Virus record (IMG/VR): IMGVR_UViG_3300028597_000431
Coordinates: 1 to 21,165 of that record
Source: a virus
Length of the DNA stretch: 21,165 nucleotides
Strand: one strand, 5' to 3'
Below the pieces are notes generated by a model. That model had not been told where the DNA came from and made no database searches. It saw only the letters and a list, made by a program, of their open reading frames with translations. The position numbers were made by a program, and so were the translations under genes. The first letter of the stretch is position 1. Each line of letters opens with the position of its first letter. Positions 20,814 to 21,165 of the stretch are shown here, piece by piece.

Positions 20814-21165
20814 GTGATTGAAGACACGGACGTGCACCAGTTCGAGGTTGTGAAGGTTGAGCCCTCCCTGGGCTTGGTCTTCGGCTGGGGTATTATCTGC
20901 AAGGTCGACGGCCAGGACTACTACGATCGCAATATCGATAAGGAGACCGGCCAGCGCGTACCGGAGCACATTCCCGAGACGACGATGCTGGAGGCCGCCT
21001 CCGACTTCATGGAGAACTCCCGGGTCGCCAAGGAGATGCACAAGGGTGATCCCAAGGGTAGCGTGGTGTTTGCCTTCCCGATGACCACGGAGATTGCTAA
21101 GTCGCTTAAGATTGCTACACCGATCACGGGTCTACTGGTGGCGATGAAGCCCACTCCCGAGGTAC
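20814..21165 (+). CDS. XkdF-like prohead protease, 3' end missing
   Basis: A frame open from GTG 20814 to the window edge, 117 codons seen. AGGGTGG at 20803-20809 precedes the start. The segment FEVVKVEPSLGLVFGWGIIC (10-29) followed by KVDGQDYYDRN, HIPETTMLEAASDFM (52-66), AKEMHKGDPKGSVV (72-85) and GLLVAMKPTPE (106-116) matches the XkdF-type putative phage serine protease (S78-related). Members cut scaffold or capsid precursors during head maturation. The conserved MH pair (75-76) is present; the rest of the catalytic region may lie beyond the edge. A capsid gene is expected downstream. Confidence 0.82.
   Translation, partial: MIEDTDVHQFEVVKVEPSLGLVFGWGIICKVDGQDYYDRNIDKETGQRVPEHIPETTMLEAASDFMENSRVAKEMHKGDPKGSVVFAFPMTTEIAKSLKIATPITGLLVAMKPTPEV

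Noticed and set aside
1-21165. Integrase, transposase or att-like direct repeats bounding the island
   Set aside because: No recombinase gene or matching flanking repeats were found near 5.3-5.6 kb or 18.8 kb.

Overview
This window looks like part of the genome of a tailed double-stranded DNA bacteriophage (Caudoviricetes), or a prophage. Every supported gene is on the + strand. Genes are packed with 1-4 base start/stop overlaps, and recognisable virion genes stand at both ends: lectin-like and repeat-rich appendage proteins, a fiber-tail adaptor and a head-tail connector on the left; a Mu F-like head morphogenesis protein and an XkdF-like prohead protease on the right. Clear purine-rich ribosome binding sites point to a bacterial host. 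The host cannot be named from this window; resemblance of the MCDYSL protein to proteins I recall from alphaproteobacteria is only a weak hint.

Layout. (1) 1-5358, virion appendage and connector genes: the end of a LamG-like lectin protein, a 1257-residue protein carrying about 42 copies of a 22-24 residue repeat (core PAQGNLTLSTVAP), a 92-residue fiber-tail adaptor-like protein, a DnaT-like connector, and a likely 42-codon gene. (2) 5395-18823, a long enzyme island: three GT-A glycosyltransferases with DxD motifs, two paralogous proteins with sialyltransferase (GT29)-like motifs, two GT-B-like proteins (one fused to a methyltransferase), two further class I methyltransferases, two FkbM-type methyltransferases, a PLP aminotransferase, a radical SAM/SPASM enzyme with an unusual CX9CX2C cluster motif, an Fe(II)/2-oxoglutarate oxygenase, a DUF115-like protein, and several small proteins of unknown function, one of them a 44-residue membrane protein. 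(3) 18804-21165, head genes: Mu F-like protein, a 76-residue protein, an MCDYSL-family protein, a strong rho-independent terminator, a 61-residue protein and the start of an XkdF-like protease cut by the window edge.

How it may work together. The island has sugar-transfer, O-methylation, amination, radical and hydroxylation chemistry. It has no flippase, polymerase, export system or DNA-base hypermodification gene that I can recognise. The simplest reading is that the phage builds or finishes a small, heavily tailored glycan in the host cytoplasm and puts it on a virion component. The Thr/Ser/Asn-rich repeat protein is one candidate acceptor. This is inference. The internal paralogy (GT29-like pair, GT-B-like pair, methyltransferase pair, FkbM pair, GT-A trio) suggests that the cassette grew by duplication and divergence.
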